This document shows, piece after piece, positions 50,783 to 60,581 of a stretch of 64,000 nt of DNA. Under the pieces are notes generated by a model, which had not been told where the DNA came from, did not search any database, and saw only the letters and a program-made list of their open reading frames with translations. A program made the translations under genes and the position numbers. This DNA comes from Rathayibacter caricis DSM 15933 (GTDB lineage Bacteria; Actinomycetota; Actinomycetes; Actinomycetales; Microbacteriaceae), in assembly GCF_003044275.1 (NCBI RefSeq), contig NZ_PZPL01000001.1, positions 1,860,001-1,924,000 on the forward strand. The letters are read 5' to 3'. Numbering within the stretch: position 1 is the stretch's first letter; every line of letters starts with the position of its first letter.

Positions 50783-51122
50783 GTGATCTCCTCGATCGGT
50801 GGTCTGCGGTCGCTGCTGCTGAACCGCCTCGGTCATCGTCGGCGGGCGGGGCCGAGGTGCGGGCGTCGTGCGATGACCGCGTCCGCTGCGGGCGCCGCAC
50901 ACGTCCGAAGCGGGTCGTAGAGGCCCGTCCGTGGTCGAGGTTCTCCGCTCGACCGGGGGCGGCGGCGCGGCACAGTGCACCCGCCTCTGCCGGCTCGTCC
51001 CCGTGCGCGCTCGAGCCGAGAGAAGTCGTGAGCTTCCTCCCCGGACGGCTTCGACGTCGATCCGTCCACGGACTGCAGCCCTTCCCGCCCGGAGTGACAC
51101 GATCTCCGGAACGATCTCGGAG

Positions 51123-52031
51123 ATGCACGGGCTCGTCTCTCTCCTCCAGGCCGGCGGCGGCTTCGCGACCACCCGGGGCATCACCGCTTCGGCGATCCCG
51201 CGTGCCGTCGTGCAGCGCGCCCTCGACGACGGACTCCTCGTGCGTGTGCGTCGAGGCGTGTACGCGCTTGCGGGTGTGCCGCCGATCGAGCTCGCCGCGG
51301 TGCGGGCGGGAGGAGTGCTCACCTGCGTGTCGCTGCTTCGTCACCTCGGACTGTGGACTGTCGAGCGTCCCGCCCTGCACGTCGCCCTCGGCGCGTCCTC
51401 GGTGCACGAGCTCGGGCGAGGCGAGGTCGGCCACTGGCGACGCTGGCCGGGACACGGTCGACGCTCCCTGTCGCAGGACGGCATCGGAGCGGCGATCCTG
51501 CACCTCGTGACCTGCGTCCGCGAAGACGACGCGATCGTCACCATCGACTCGGCCCTGAACCGGGGGCTCCTCCCGGTCGAAGAGCTGGCGGACCTGCAGG
51601 CGCTCGCGCCGCCCGGCAAGCGCGCCCTCTTCGACAGGGTCGACGGCAGCAGCCAGTCCGGTCTCGAGACCAAGACCCGCCTCAGCCTGCGCCGACGCCG
51701 AGTCCGGGTGCGCACCCAGGTCCCCGTCCCGGGCGTCGGCTTCGTCGACGAGATCGTCGGTGATCGGCTCGTCCTCGAGAGCGATGGATACCGCTACCAC
51801 GGGAGCTTCGAGCAGTTCCGCGAGGACCGACGCCGGGATCTCGAGCTGGCGCGGCAGGAGTTCCTCTGCATCCGCCTCGACAACCACCAGATCATCGAGG
51901 ACTGGCCGAGGACCGAGGAGGCGCTCCTGTCCCTGATCCGCCGCCAGGAGCATCTCTGGACCGCGCCCCAGCGCCGGCGTCACGGCCTCGCGGGCCCCTT
52001 CGCAGGGCTCGACTCGCGCAACCTCAGCTGA
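51123..52031 (+). CDS. AbiEi-like winged-helix/DUF559 nuclease-fold protein
   Basis: The protein has 302 residues. The N-terminal part resembles the AbiEi-type antitoxin winged helix (FATTRGITASAIPRAVVQRALDDGLLVRVRRGVYAL). The C-terminal part has a DUF559/Vsr-like PD-(D/E)XK pattern: SGLETKTR, GVGFVDEIVGDRLVLESDG and the closing LCIRLDNHQIIED. ATG at 51123 is chosen because the sequence before it (frame open back to 50931) is Arg/Ser-rich and unlike a protein. No AbiEii toxin gene lies beside it. Such orphans are common in actinobacteria and of unknown role. The gap 50783-51122 holds the divergent promoters and no other gene. Confidence 0.8.
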   Translation: MHGLVSLLQAGGGFATTRGITASAIPRAVVQRALDDGLLVRVRRGVYALAGVPPIELAAVRAGGVLTCVSLLRHLGLWTVERPALHVALGASSVHELGRGEVGHWRRWPGHGRRSLSQDGIGAAILHLVTCVREDDAIVTIDSALNRGLLPVEELADLQALAPPGKRALFDRVDGSSQSGLETKTRLSLRRRRVRVRTQVPVPGVGFVDEIVGDRLVLESDGYRYHGSFEQFREDRRRDLELARQEFLCIRLDNHQIIEDWPRTEEALLSLIRRQEHLWTAPQRRRHGLAGPFAGLDSRNLS

Positions 52032-52407
52032 GAGGGGGGTCTCTCGGCTGTCAGCCGACATCCCCCTCTCTCCACTGATGTTCCGCAGGTGGTCCGTCCG
52101 GCGGGTGCCCCGGAGGCGCGGTGCCTGCGGTTCGCCGGGAGCGCCGAAGAAGCGGCCCGCCTCGACCCGTCGTCGGCGCAACGTCAGTTGAGAAGGGTCG
52201 CTCTCGGCTGTCAGCCGACATCCCCCTCTCTCCACTGATGTTCCGCAGGTGGTCCGTCCGGCGGGTGCCCCGGAGGCGCGGTGCCTGCGGTTCGCCGGGA
52301 GCGCCGAAGAAGCGGCTTGCCTCGACCCGTCGTCGGCGCAACGTCAGTTGAGAAGGGTCGCTTTCGGCTGTCAGCCGACATCCCCCTCTCTCCACTGATG
52401 TTCCGCA
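52024..52407. repeat. 160-bp direct repeat, two and a half copies
   Basis: CTCTCGGCTG..CAGCCGACATCC occurs at 52041 and 52201 and as CTTTCGGCTG at 52361, exactly 160 bp apart. The first two copies are nearly identical over the full unit; the third ends after about 46 bp at 52407. Each copy has the palindrome TCGGCTGTCAGCCGA. In the first copy GAGAGGGGG before it and CCCCCTCTC after it add an outer stem just beyond the stop of the 51123 gene, so it could terminate transcription. The 52408-52513 segment holds only a promoter. Confidence 0.85.
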
Positions 52408-52501
52408 TCGCCGGCTGCCTCCGCAGGCGGAGATCGCCGTCCCGCCGGGCTCACCAGCCCCGCCGGAACCCCGCGAAACATCCCCGCAATACGCCCCGGA
52501 C

Positions 52502-52513
52502 TAGAGTCGTGCC
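52502..52513 (+). promoter_or_regulatory. -10 box six bases before ATP-grasp gene, leaderless
   Basis: TAGAGT at 52502-52507 is followed by six bases and then ATG at 52514; no ribosome binding site is visible, so the mRNA of this operon is predicted to be leaderless. Confidence 0.6.
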
Positions 52514-54192
<1,679 letters not shown>

Positions 54193-54193
<1 letters not shown>

Positions 54194-55125
54194 TGCTCTC
54201 CCGGATCGCCGAGTCCCTCTTCTGGATCGGCCGCTACATCGAGCGCTCGGACGGCACCGCGCGCATCCTCGACGTCCACCTCCAGCTCCTGCTGGAGGAT
54301 CCGTGGATCGACGAGGACACCGCGTGCCGCTCGCTGCTGTCGGTGATGGGCTCGACCCCGCCCGACGACATGCGCGAGATCACGCGGGCGGACGTGCTGA
54401 CGATCCTCGCGATCGACCGCACCAACCCCGCCTCCATCGCCTACTCGCTCGGCGCCGCCCGCGAGAACGCCCGCCGCGCCCGCGAGATCGTGTCGACGGA
54501 GCTGTGGGAGTGCCTGAACACGACCCGCACCCGGATGCCGCGCCGCGTGTCGGGCGAGCGGGTGTCGGAGTTCTTCAGCTGGGTGCGCGAGCGCTCGGCG
54601 CTGGCCGTCGGCATCATCGAGTCGGCGACCTCGCGCGACGAGGCCTGGCAGTTCTTCACGCTGGGCCGCTCGATCGAGCGGGCCGACATGACGGCGCGTC
54701 TGCTCGCGACCCGGTCGCTGACCGAGGCGAGCGGCCCGTCGTGGACCACGATCCTCCGCTCCTGCGGGGCGTACGAGGCGTACCTCCGCACCTACCGCGG
54801 CGTGCCGAGCGCGCGCAACGCGGCGGAGTTCCTCCTGCTCGACCGGCTCTTCCCGCGGTCGATCCTCTTCTCGATCTCGCGCGCCGAGATGTGCATGCGC
54901 GACATCGAGCCGCGCACCGGCCGCGTCGGGCACACCGGCGACGCCCAGCGCGTACTGGGTCAGATCCGGAGCGAGCTGGAGTACCGGCCGATCGCCGAGA
55001 TCCTCGAGGATCTCCCGCGGCACATGGACGGGGTGCAGGAGGCGACCTCGGCCGCGTCCGAGGCGATCCGGCAGCGCTACTTCCCCACCAACGTCATGCC
55101 GAGCTGGATCGGGGAGGCGCTGTGA
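54193..55125 (+). CDS. Alpha-E domain protein (DUF403)
   Basis: The protein has 310 residues, is helical, and begins with the family hallmark MLSRIAESLFWIGRYIERSD. Other landmarks are NARRAREIVSTELWE, FFTLGRSIERADMTARLL, and FLLLDRLFPRSILFSISRAE. It nearly always accompanies circularly permuted ATP-grasp and transglutaminase-like genes. Its biochemical role is unknown; it is thought to act with the ATP-grasp protein in making or using a peptide. The start codon shares one base with the ATP-grasp stop. Confidence 0.93.
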
Positions 55126-55970
55126 GCAGGCTGCGCATCAAGCACACCACGGGCTTCACCTACCGGGGAGACGTCGTGGCGTCCTACAACGAGGCGAGGA
55201 TGCTGCCGGCGTCCTCGGACGGGCAGCTCGTGCTGTTCTCGAACCTCGACATCCGGCCGGTCACCTCGGCGCACACGTACACCGACTACTGGGGCACCCG
55301 GGTGTCCTCGTTCGACGTGCTCGACGCGCACCAGGAGCTCTCGCTCACGGCGACGTCGCTGGTCGAGGTGCGCCCGAAGGCGCATCCCGAGCACCCGTAC
55401 GGCTGGGAGCAGCTCGCCGAGCAGGTCGAGACGCTCACCGAGTACGTGGAGCAGTCGAAGCAGACCGTCCGCACCGCGCCTCCGGAGGATCTCGTCGAGC
55501 TCGCACGCTCGCTCGCGGACGAGTCGGCGGGTCCGTGCGAGGCGGCGCTCGCGATCGCCGAGCGCATCGGCCGCGAAATGACCTACAAGCAGGGCGTGAC
55601 CGGCGTGCACTCGACGGCGACGGAGTCGTGGACGGCGCGCAAGGGCGTCTGCCAGGACATCACGCACATCGTCCTCGGGGCGCTGCGCGCGGTCGGCATC
55701 CCCGCCCGCTACGTCTCGGGCTACCTCCACCCCAAGCCGAACGCCGAGATCGGCGAGACGGTGACGGGGGAGTCGCACGCCTGGGTCGAGTGGTTCTGCG
55801 GAGGAGCGTGGCGCGGCTACGACCCGACGAACCTGATCGACATCGGAGACCGGCACGTCATCGTCGGCCGCGGTCGCGACTACAACGACATCGCCCCGCT
55901 GCGGGGCGTGTACGCGGGCCCGCACTCGTCGAAGCTGTTCGTGCGGGTCGAGATCACGCGCGAGGCCTGA
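55122..55970 (+). CDS. Transglutaminase-like cysteine peptidase-fold protein
   Basis: The protein has 282 residues with a GTG start overlapping the alpha-E stop (GTGA). The N-terminal beta domain (RLRIKHTTGFTYRGDVVASYNEARMLP) and the transglutaminase core with the catalytic triad Cys in KGVCQDITH, His in ESHAWVEWF and Asp in GYDPTN are all present. It may cut or cross-link a peptide made by the ATP-grasp/alpha-E pair. Its 3' end overlaps the convergent MFS gene by 17 bp. Confidence 0.93.
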   Translation: MSRLRIKHTTGFTYRGDVVASYNEARMLPASSDGQLVLFSNLDIRPVTSAHTYTDYWGTRVSSFDVLDAHQELSLTATSLVEVRPKAHPEHPYGWEQLAEQVETLTEYVEQSKQTVRTAPPEDLVELARSLADESAGPCEAALAIAERIGREMTYKQGVTGVHSTATESWTARKGVCQDITHIVLGALRAVGIPARYVSGYLHPKPNAEIGETVTGESHAWVEWFCGGAWRGYDPTNLIDIGDRHVIVGRGRDYNDIAPLRGVYAGPHSSKLFVRVEITREA

Positions 55971-57270
55971 CGGCGGAGCCGACCTCGGGCTCGTCGGATC
56001 CCGTTCGGCTCGCAGGATCGTCCGGTTCCTGCGAGCCGGAGGCGTTCTCGCGAGCCGGAGGTACTGCGCTGCGGCGCATCCGCAGGTGGAAGCCGAGCCC
56101 GACGGCCGCCGCGGCGAGCCCGGAGGCGGCGCCCACCGCGATCGCCCAGCGCGGGCCGAGGCCGTTCGCCACGGCTCCGATGAGCGGAGCGCCGATCGGC
56201 GTGCCTCCGACGAAGATCGCCATGTAGAGCGCCATCACGCGGCCGCGCATCTCGGGGGCGGTCGAGAGCTGCACGAAGCCGTTGGCCGAGGTCATCAGCG
56301 TCTGCGCGGCGACGCCGACCAGCGGCAGGACGATCGCGAAGGACCACGCGGTCGGCATGAGACCCGAGAGCGCGAGGGCGACGCCGAACGCGAAGGCGGC
56401 TCCGACGATCAGCCGCAGCCGGGGCCGGTCGCGGCGGGCCGAGAGCAGGGCGCCGATCACCGAGCCGACCGCGATCGCCGAGGACAGCAGGCCGAACTCG
56501 CTCGCACCCATGTCGAACTCCACCGTGGCCATCGTCGAGGCGAAGATCGGGAAGTTCAGGCCGAAGGTGCCGATCAGGAACACGATGATCAGCACCACGA
56601 TGATGTCCGGTCGCCGCGACACGTAGCGGAACCCCTCCAGCAGCGCGCCCGGGCCTCGGGTGGCGCGCGGAGCGGAGCGGAGCTGGTCGCGGTGCAGGAA
56701 GCGCAGCGAGAGCAGCACGGCGAGGAAGCTCGCGGCGTTGAGCAGGAACACCCAGCCCGACCCGACCGCAGAGATGAGGACGCCCGCGAGGGCCGGCCCG
56801 ATCATCCGGGCGGAGTTGAACGAGGCGGAGTTGAGGGAGACCGCGTTCGAGAGGTCCTTCTCCTCGACGAGCGCCGAGACGAAGGTCTGCCGCACGGGTG
56901 CGTCGATCGCCGCGGCGAAGCCGAGCAGCAGCGCGAAGACGTAGACCATCCAGAGCTGGACGACGCCGGTGACGACGAGCAGGCCCAGGCCGAGCCCGAG
57001 CACCCCCATCGCGCCCTGGGTCGCCATGAGCAGCCGCCGCCGGTCGAAGCGATCGGCGATGAAACCCGAGAAGGGGACCATCAGCAGCTGCGGTCCGAAC
57101 TGCAGCGCCATGGTGACGCCCAGCGCGGTCGCGTCGTGGTCGGTCAGGTCGTTGATGACGATCCAGTCCTGGGCGGTGCGCTGCATCCAGGTGCCGATGT
57201 TCGAGACCGTCGCCCCGGCGAACCAGATGCGGTAGTTCGGCACCGCCATCGAGCGGAACATCGCACTCAT
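55954..57270 (-). CDS. MFS transporter, probably drug or metabolite efflux
   Basis: The protein has 438 residues with about 12 membrane helices. Family motifs include FSGFIADRFDRRRLLMATQ (loop 2-3), PVRQTFVSALVEEKDLSNAVSLNSASFNSARMIGPALAG and MRGRVMALYMAIFVGGTPIGAPLIG, typical of the MFS_3/enterobactin-exporter-like group. The tail is hydrophilic, and the last codons overlap the transglutaminase gene on the other strand. The ATG at 57270 overlaps the stop of the MarR gene, so the regulator and the transporter are coupled; induction by a drug or metabolite through MarR is likely. Confidence 0.92.
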   Translation of the reverse strand: MSAMFRSMAVPNYRIWFAGATVSNIGTWMQRTAQDWIVINDLTDHDATALGVTMALQFGPQLLMVPFSGFIADRFDRRRLLMATQGAMGVLGLGLGLLVVTGVVQLWMVYVFALLLGFAAAIDAPVRQTFVSALVEEKDLSNAVSLNSASFNSARMIGPALAGVLISAVGSGWVFLLNAASFLAVLLSLRFLHRDQLRSAPRATRGPGALLEGFRYVSRRPDIIVVLIIVFLIGTFGLNFPIFASTMATVEFDMGASEFGLLSSAIAVGSVIGALLSARRDRPRLRLIVGAAFAFGVALALSGLMPTAWSFAIVLPLVGVAAQTLMTSANGFVQLSTAPEMRGRVMALYMAIFVGGTPIGAPLIGAVANGLGPRWAIAVGAASGLAAAAVGLGFHLRMRRSAVPPARENASGSQEPDDPASRTGSDEPEVGSAVRPRA

Positions 57271-57698
57271 CGCTCCGCCACCTCGCGGAGGAGGGCTGCG
57301 GCGTCGCGCAGCAGGGACTGCTGAGCAGGGGAGAGCTCGCGGAGCCCGGCCACGAGCCACGTGTCGCGGCTGCGGCGCACCTCGTGCACGAGCGCGGATC
57401 CCGCCTCGGTGGGGCGGAGTCGGACGACGCGCCCGTCGGCCGGGTCGCCCAGGCGCTCGGCGAGCCCGTCGTCCACGAGGCAGGCGACCGTGCGCGACAT
57501 CGAGGGCGGGCGCACGCGCTCCACCTCGGCCAGCTCGCCGAGGGTGCGCGGGCCCTCGCGCTCGAGCAGGGCGAGGACGCTCAGCTGCGCGTCGCTCAGC
57601 TCGTGCCGGCCCTTCTCCTGGCGGAGTCGGCGGCCCAGGCGCGCGACCGCGATGCGGAGCTCCCCGGCGAGGGCGGTGGTGGTGGGATCGTGAGGCAC
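57267..57698 (-). CDS. MarR-family transcriptional regulator
   Basis: The protein has 143 residues. The winged helix-turn-helix is clear: LSDAQLSVLALLEREGPRTLGELAEVERVRPPSMSRTVACLVDDGLAER, the wing DPADGRVVRLRPTEAG and a C-terminal dimerisation helix. The GTG start lies six bases after a TAGGCT -10 box and there is no ribosome binding site, so the mRNA should be leaderless. A palindrome over the -10 box suggests autorepression. Its stop overlaps the MFS start (ATGA). Confidence 0.92.
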   Translation of the reverse strand: MPHDPTTTALAGELRIAVARLGRRLRQEKGRHELSDAQLSVLALLEREGPRTLGELAEVERVRPPSMSRTVACLVDDGLAERLGDPADGRVVRLRPTEAGSALVHEVRRSRDTWLVAGLRELSPAQQSLLRDAAALLREVAER

Positions 57699-57701
57699 AT
57701 A

Positions 57702-57712
57702 GTTAGCCTAAC
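57702..57712 (-). promoter_or_regulatory. MarR promoter with overlapping palindrome
   Basis: GTTAG-C-CTAAC is a perfect palindrome covering the minus-strand TAGGCT -10 box (57710-57705), which is six bases before the GTG start at 57698. Binding here would block the promoter, as expected for MarR autorepression. Confidence 0.6.
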
Positions 57713-57754
57713 GAAATATCACCGCGAACGGAGGGGGTCGTTCCGATCCGCCCG

Positions 57755-58609
57755 TCAGCGGGAGGCGGAGCGGACGGCGCCGACGCTCGCGGCGACGACC
57801 AGGCCGATGCCGATCGCCTCGACGACCGTGAGCCGCTGGCCGAGCACGAGGAAGCCCGACAGGGCGGCCGCACCCGGAGCGAGCGACATCAGGATCGAGA
57901 AGGTCGACGAGCGCAGGCGCCGCAGCGCGAGCAGCTCCAGCGCGTACGGCACCGCGGAGGAGAGCACCGCGACCGCGAAGCCCAGCAGCAGCACGGGCGG
58001 CAGGATCAGCGCGGGCCCCGCCGTCGCGATGCCGAACGGCAGCGAGACGACCGCGCCGGCGGCCAGGGCCAGCGCCAGCCCGTCGAGGCGGGGGAAGCGC
58101 CCGCCCGTCCGCTCGGCGAAGACGATGTAAGTCGCCCAGAGCGCCGCGGCGCCGAGTGCGAACGCGACGCCGACCGGGTCGAGCGAGCCGAACCCGCCCT
58201 GCGAGAGCGTGACGACCCCGGCCAGGGCGAGACCCGCCCAGAGCAGGCTGAGCAGGCTCCGGCCGGCGATCACCGAGAGGGTCAGCGGGCCGAGGACCTC
58301 GAGGGTGACGGCGGCGCCCTGCGGGATGCGGGCGATGGCCTCGTAGTAGCAGGCGTTCATCCCGCCGAGGGCGAGCCCGTAGACCAGGACGGTGCCCCAG
58401 TCGGCCCGCGTGTAGCCGCGGAGCCTCGGGCGGCAGACGACGAGCAGCACCAGCGCCGAGAAGACGAGGCGGAGGGTGACCGTGCCGATCGGACCCGCGG
58501 CCGGGAAGAGCAGGACGGCGAAGGACGCGCCGAGCTGCACGCTCGCCACCGCGCCCAGCACGAGGCCGATCGAGCCGGCACCGCCCGAGCGGCGCGGCGC
58601 CTCGCGCAC
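57755..58609 (-). CDS. EamA-family (DMT) transporter, RhtA-like
   Basis: The protein has about 284 residues with ten predicted membrane helices in two EamA repeats (SIGLVLGAVASVQLGASFAVLLF onward, and GVAFALGAAALWATYIVFAERTGGR onward). PYALELLALRRLRSSTFSILMSLAPGAAALSGFLVLGQ is typical of amino-acid or threonine/homoserine exporters of the RhtA kind. GTG at 58609 is chosen, six bases after the histidine phosphatase stop, so both are probably one transcript. The substrate is not known. Confidence 0.88.
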   Translation of the reverse strand: MREAPRRSGGAGSIGLVLGAVASVQLGASFAVLLFPAAGPIGTVTLRLVFSALVLLVVCRPRLRGYTRADWGTVLVYGLALGGMNACYYEAIARIPQGAAVTLEVLGPLTLSVIAGRSLLSLLWAGLALAGVVTLSQGGFGSLDPVGVAFALGAAALWATYIVFAERTGGRFPRLDGLALALAAGAVVSLPFGIATAGPALILPPVLLLGFAVAVLSSAVPYALELLALRRLRSSTFSILMSLAPGAAALSGFLVLGQRLTVVEAIGIGLVVAASVGAVRSASR

Positions 58610-58614
58610 GTCGT

Positions 58615-59241
58615 TCAGCTCGAGCGCCGCTGCTTCTGCACGGGAGGGACGTTGTAGCCGAGCAGGCCGATGCCCGTCGCGTCCCAGCGGAGCGTCGTCA
58701 GCGACACGTTGTCGACGACGGGGAACGTGTGGCGGTAGGTCTCGGGGTTGATGCCGAGGTAGGCGCACAGGAGCAGGCGGATGAGGGTGCCGTGCGCGAC
58801 GACGAGCACGCGGCCCTCGGGGTGGTCGCGGTGGATCCGGGCGAGCGAGGCGTTGGCGCGGGCGACCGCGTCGAGCCCCGACTCCCCGCCGGGCATCGGC
58901 TGGATCGCCGGAGCGGCGACCCACGCGCGGTAGGCGTCCGGGAAGCGCTTCTCCATCTCGGCCGTCGTCAGCCCCTCGCCCTGGCCGAAGTCGACCTCGA
59001 CGAGAGCGGGGTCCGGATGAACCTCGAGGTGCGCCGCGCGGGCGGCCGGGACCGCCGTGCGGACCGCTCGCACGAGCGTGGACGAGTACACCGCCTCGAG
59101 GTCGGCGTCGACGGCCCAGGAGGCGAGCGTCGCCGCCTGGTCCTGTCCGCGAGGAGTGAGGGCGATGTCGGAGGAGCCCGCGAAGCGGTTCTCGGAGTGC
59201 CAGACGGTCTCTCCGTGCCGGGCGAGGATCAGGGTCGTCAC
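58615..59241 (-). CDS. Histidine phosphatase (phosphoglycerate mutase-like)
   Basis: The protein has 208 residues. The catalytic RHG motif is at the start (ILARHGETVWHSENRFAG), the phosphate-binding arginine is in STLVRAVRTA, the acid in EVDFGQGEG and the second histidine in VLVVAHGTLIRLLL. It is a cofactor-independent-of-family-name broad phosphatase (PhoE/GpmB/CobC-like), cytoplasmic; the substrate is unknown. A GTG start lies six bases after a TAGGCT -10 box, predicting a leaderless mRNA. Confidence 0.92.
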   Translation of the reverse strand: MTTLILARHGETVWHSENRFAGSSDIALTPRGQDQAATLASWAVDADLEAVYSSTLVRAVRTAVPAARAAHLEVHPDPALVEVDFGQGEGLTTAEMEKRFPDAYRAWVAAPAIQPMPGGESGLDAVARANASLARIHRDHPEGRVLVVAHGTLIRLLLCAYLGINPETYRHTFPVVDNVSLTTLRWDATGIGLLGYNVPPVQKQRRSS

Positions 59242-59253
59242 CCCCTGAGCCTA
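59242..59253 (-). promoter_or_regulatory. -10 box six bases before histidine phosphatase gene
   Basis: On the minus strand TAGGCT (59253-59248) is followed by six bases and then the GTG start at 59241, predicting a leaderless transcript. Confidence 0.58.
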
Positions 59254-59316
59254 CCGAGCGTCACCCGAGCGGGAGGTGGGTGCGGGCGGGACGCGCAGGA
59301 TCCTGCTCGCCGGGCT

Positions 59317-60015
59317 TCAGGCGTCGGCCGCGGAGTAGTGCGCGTCGACCAGGACGGGGAGGTGGTCCGAGAGCCCCTGCGGCAGGGTCGACACTCGCTC
59401 GATGCGGATGGAGTCGCTGATCGCGAAGTCGAAGTGCCCGCTGAAGTACCGGTAGCGGGCGTAGGTCGGGGAGTCGCTCCGCGACACCAGGTAGCCGTTC
59501 CGCGTCATCTTGCGGTCGAGTCCGCGGAAGAACCAGGGGTAGTTGTAGTCGCCGACCATGAGCGAGGGGGTGTCCGGCGCGTACTCGCGCAGCCGGTTCA
59601 GCGCCTCGTCGATCTGCTTCCGGCGCAGGGCGTTGCCGGCCGAGAGGGGGGCCGCGTGGAAGGACGAGACGGCGATCGATCCGCCCTGCTCATCGGTCAG
59701 CCGGACGGCGAGCAGGCGCTCGTGAGCGGGGGACATGACACGGTCGTGCATCGACTTGCTGAGCTCGAAGGCGGCACTGCCGGCCAGCTCGAAGCGGGCG
59801 TGCGAGTAGTAGATCGCGAGCCCGAGCCGGTTGCGGGCGGTGACGGTCGCGAGGCGCAGGTCGCCCAGCTCCTGCGGGAGCTTCGTGGTGTCGCACTCCT
59901 GCAGGCAGAGGACGTCGACGTCGTGGCGGGCGGCGAGCGGAGCGATCTCGACGTGCGCTCGGTGCTCCCGGAGGTTGTAGGAGATCACCCGGAGGGCGCG
60001 TTCTTTCGGCTGCAT
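59317..60015 (-). CDS. Endonuclease/exonuclease/phosphatase family hydrolase
   Basis: The protein has 232 residues. The EEP fold is supported by RVISYNLREH, VLCLQECD with the metal-binding glutamate, FHAAPLS, MVGDYNYP with the catalytic aspartate and asparagine, and the final SDHLPVLVD. There is no signal peptide. EEP enzymes cleave phosphodiesters in nucleic acids, lipids or other molecules; the target is unknown. The ATG lies six bases after a TACACT -10 box, so a leaderless mRNA is expected. Confidence 0.9.
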   Translation of the reverse strand: MQPKERALRVISYNLREHRAHVEIAPLAARHDVDVLCLQECDTTKLPQELGDLRLATVTARNRLGLAIYYSHARFELAGSAAFELSKSMHDRVMSPAHERLLAVRLTDEQGGSIAVSSFHAAPLSAGNALRRKQIDEALNRLREYAPDTPSLMVGDYNYPWFFRGLDRKMTRNGYLVSRSDSPTYARYRYFSGHFDFAISDSIRIERVSTLPQGLSDHLPVLVDAHYSAADA

Positions 60016-60027
60016 TCCGCCAGTGTA
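60016..60027 (-). promoter_or_regulatory. -10 box six bases before EEP hydrolase gene
   Basis: On the minus strand TACACT (60027-60022) is followed by six bases and then ATG at 60015. Confidence 0.58.
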
Positions 60028-60136
60028 GGGCGGCTCGTCGGGCGTCGCGGCGACGTCCGGGCGAACACGGAGGGACCTCGTCGGGTCCTGATCGCGACGG
60101 CGTCAGGAGCCCGGCGAGGTCCCTCGCGGGGAGCGG

Positions 60137-60379
60137 TCAGCGGGTGGCGCCGGCGGTCCCGTCGGGGTCGGCGTCGGTGCCGTGGATGCCGTCGGTGGGG
60201 CCCCAGTCGGGCAGCGGCGGGTTCTCCGCGTCGCCGTCCTGGGTGAGTCCGTCGGGGGACGGGCGGCCGACCTCGTCCAGGCCCGCGGTGGTGCCGTCGG
60301 CGGTCTCAAGCTCGGTCGGCGAGGGGGTCTGCTCGGGGTCGACGAGGGTCGGTTCGATGTCGTTGTCGGAGCTGCTCAT
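60137..60379 (-). CDS. Small acidic hypothetical protein
   Basis: The protein has 80 residues, is strongly acidic and rich in Asp, Glu, Pro, Thr and Gly, and lacks hydrophobic segments, so it is probably disordered. The start MSSSDNDIEPTLVDPEQ lies six bases after a TAGCGT -10 box, which supports it as a real leaderless gene although it is short. No family is recognised. The stop is 122 bases before the EEP hydrolase start, in the same direction. Confidence 0.65.
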   Translation of the reverse strand: MSSSDNDIEPTLVDPEQTPSPTELETADGTTAGLDEVGRPSPDGLTQDGDAENPPLPDWGPTDGIHGTDADPDGTAGATR

Positions 60380-60391
60380 AGCGTCACGCTA
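60380..60391 (-). promoter_or_regulatory. -10 box six bases before small acidic protein gene
   Basis: On the minus strand TAGCGT (60391-60386) is followed by six bases and then ATG at 60379. Confidence 0.55.
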
Positions 60392-60581
60392 GGCCGCCGT
60401 CCGGTCGCGGCGCACCCCCTTGATTTCGCAGATGACCCGCGTGTGGGGGGCAAGCTCGTGCGCCTTGATCGAGGGGTGCCCGCTGGGAAGCATCGCTCCC
60501 GTACACCTCCGCGACCGTCCGCTCGACAGCGGGAAAGCGTGCACGCCGGAGGCCTCGGCCCCTCGACAGAAAGGCACCACC

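Noticed and set aside
50931..51122. N-terminal extension of the AbiEi-like protein
   Set aside because: The extension is Arg/Ser/Pro-rich and unlike the family; the ATG at 51123 starts exactly at the winged-helix domain.
52051..52395. Minus-strand frames of 65-114 codons in the 160-bp repeats
   Set aside because: They follow the repeat period and contain no recognisable domain; the repeats are better treated as non-coding.
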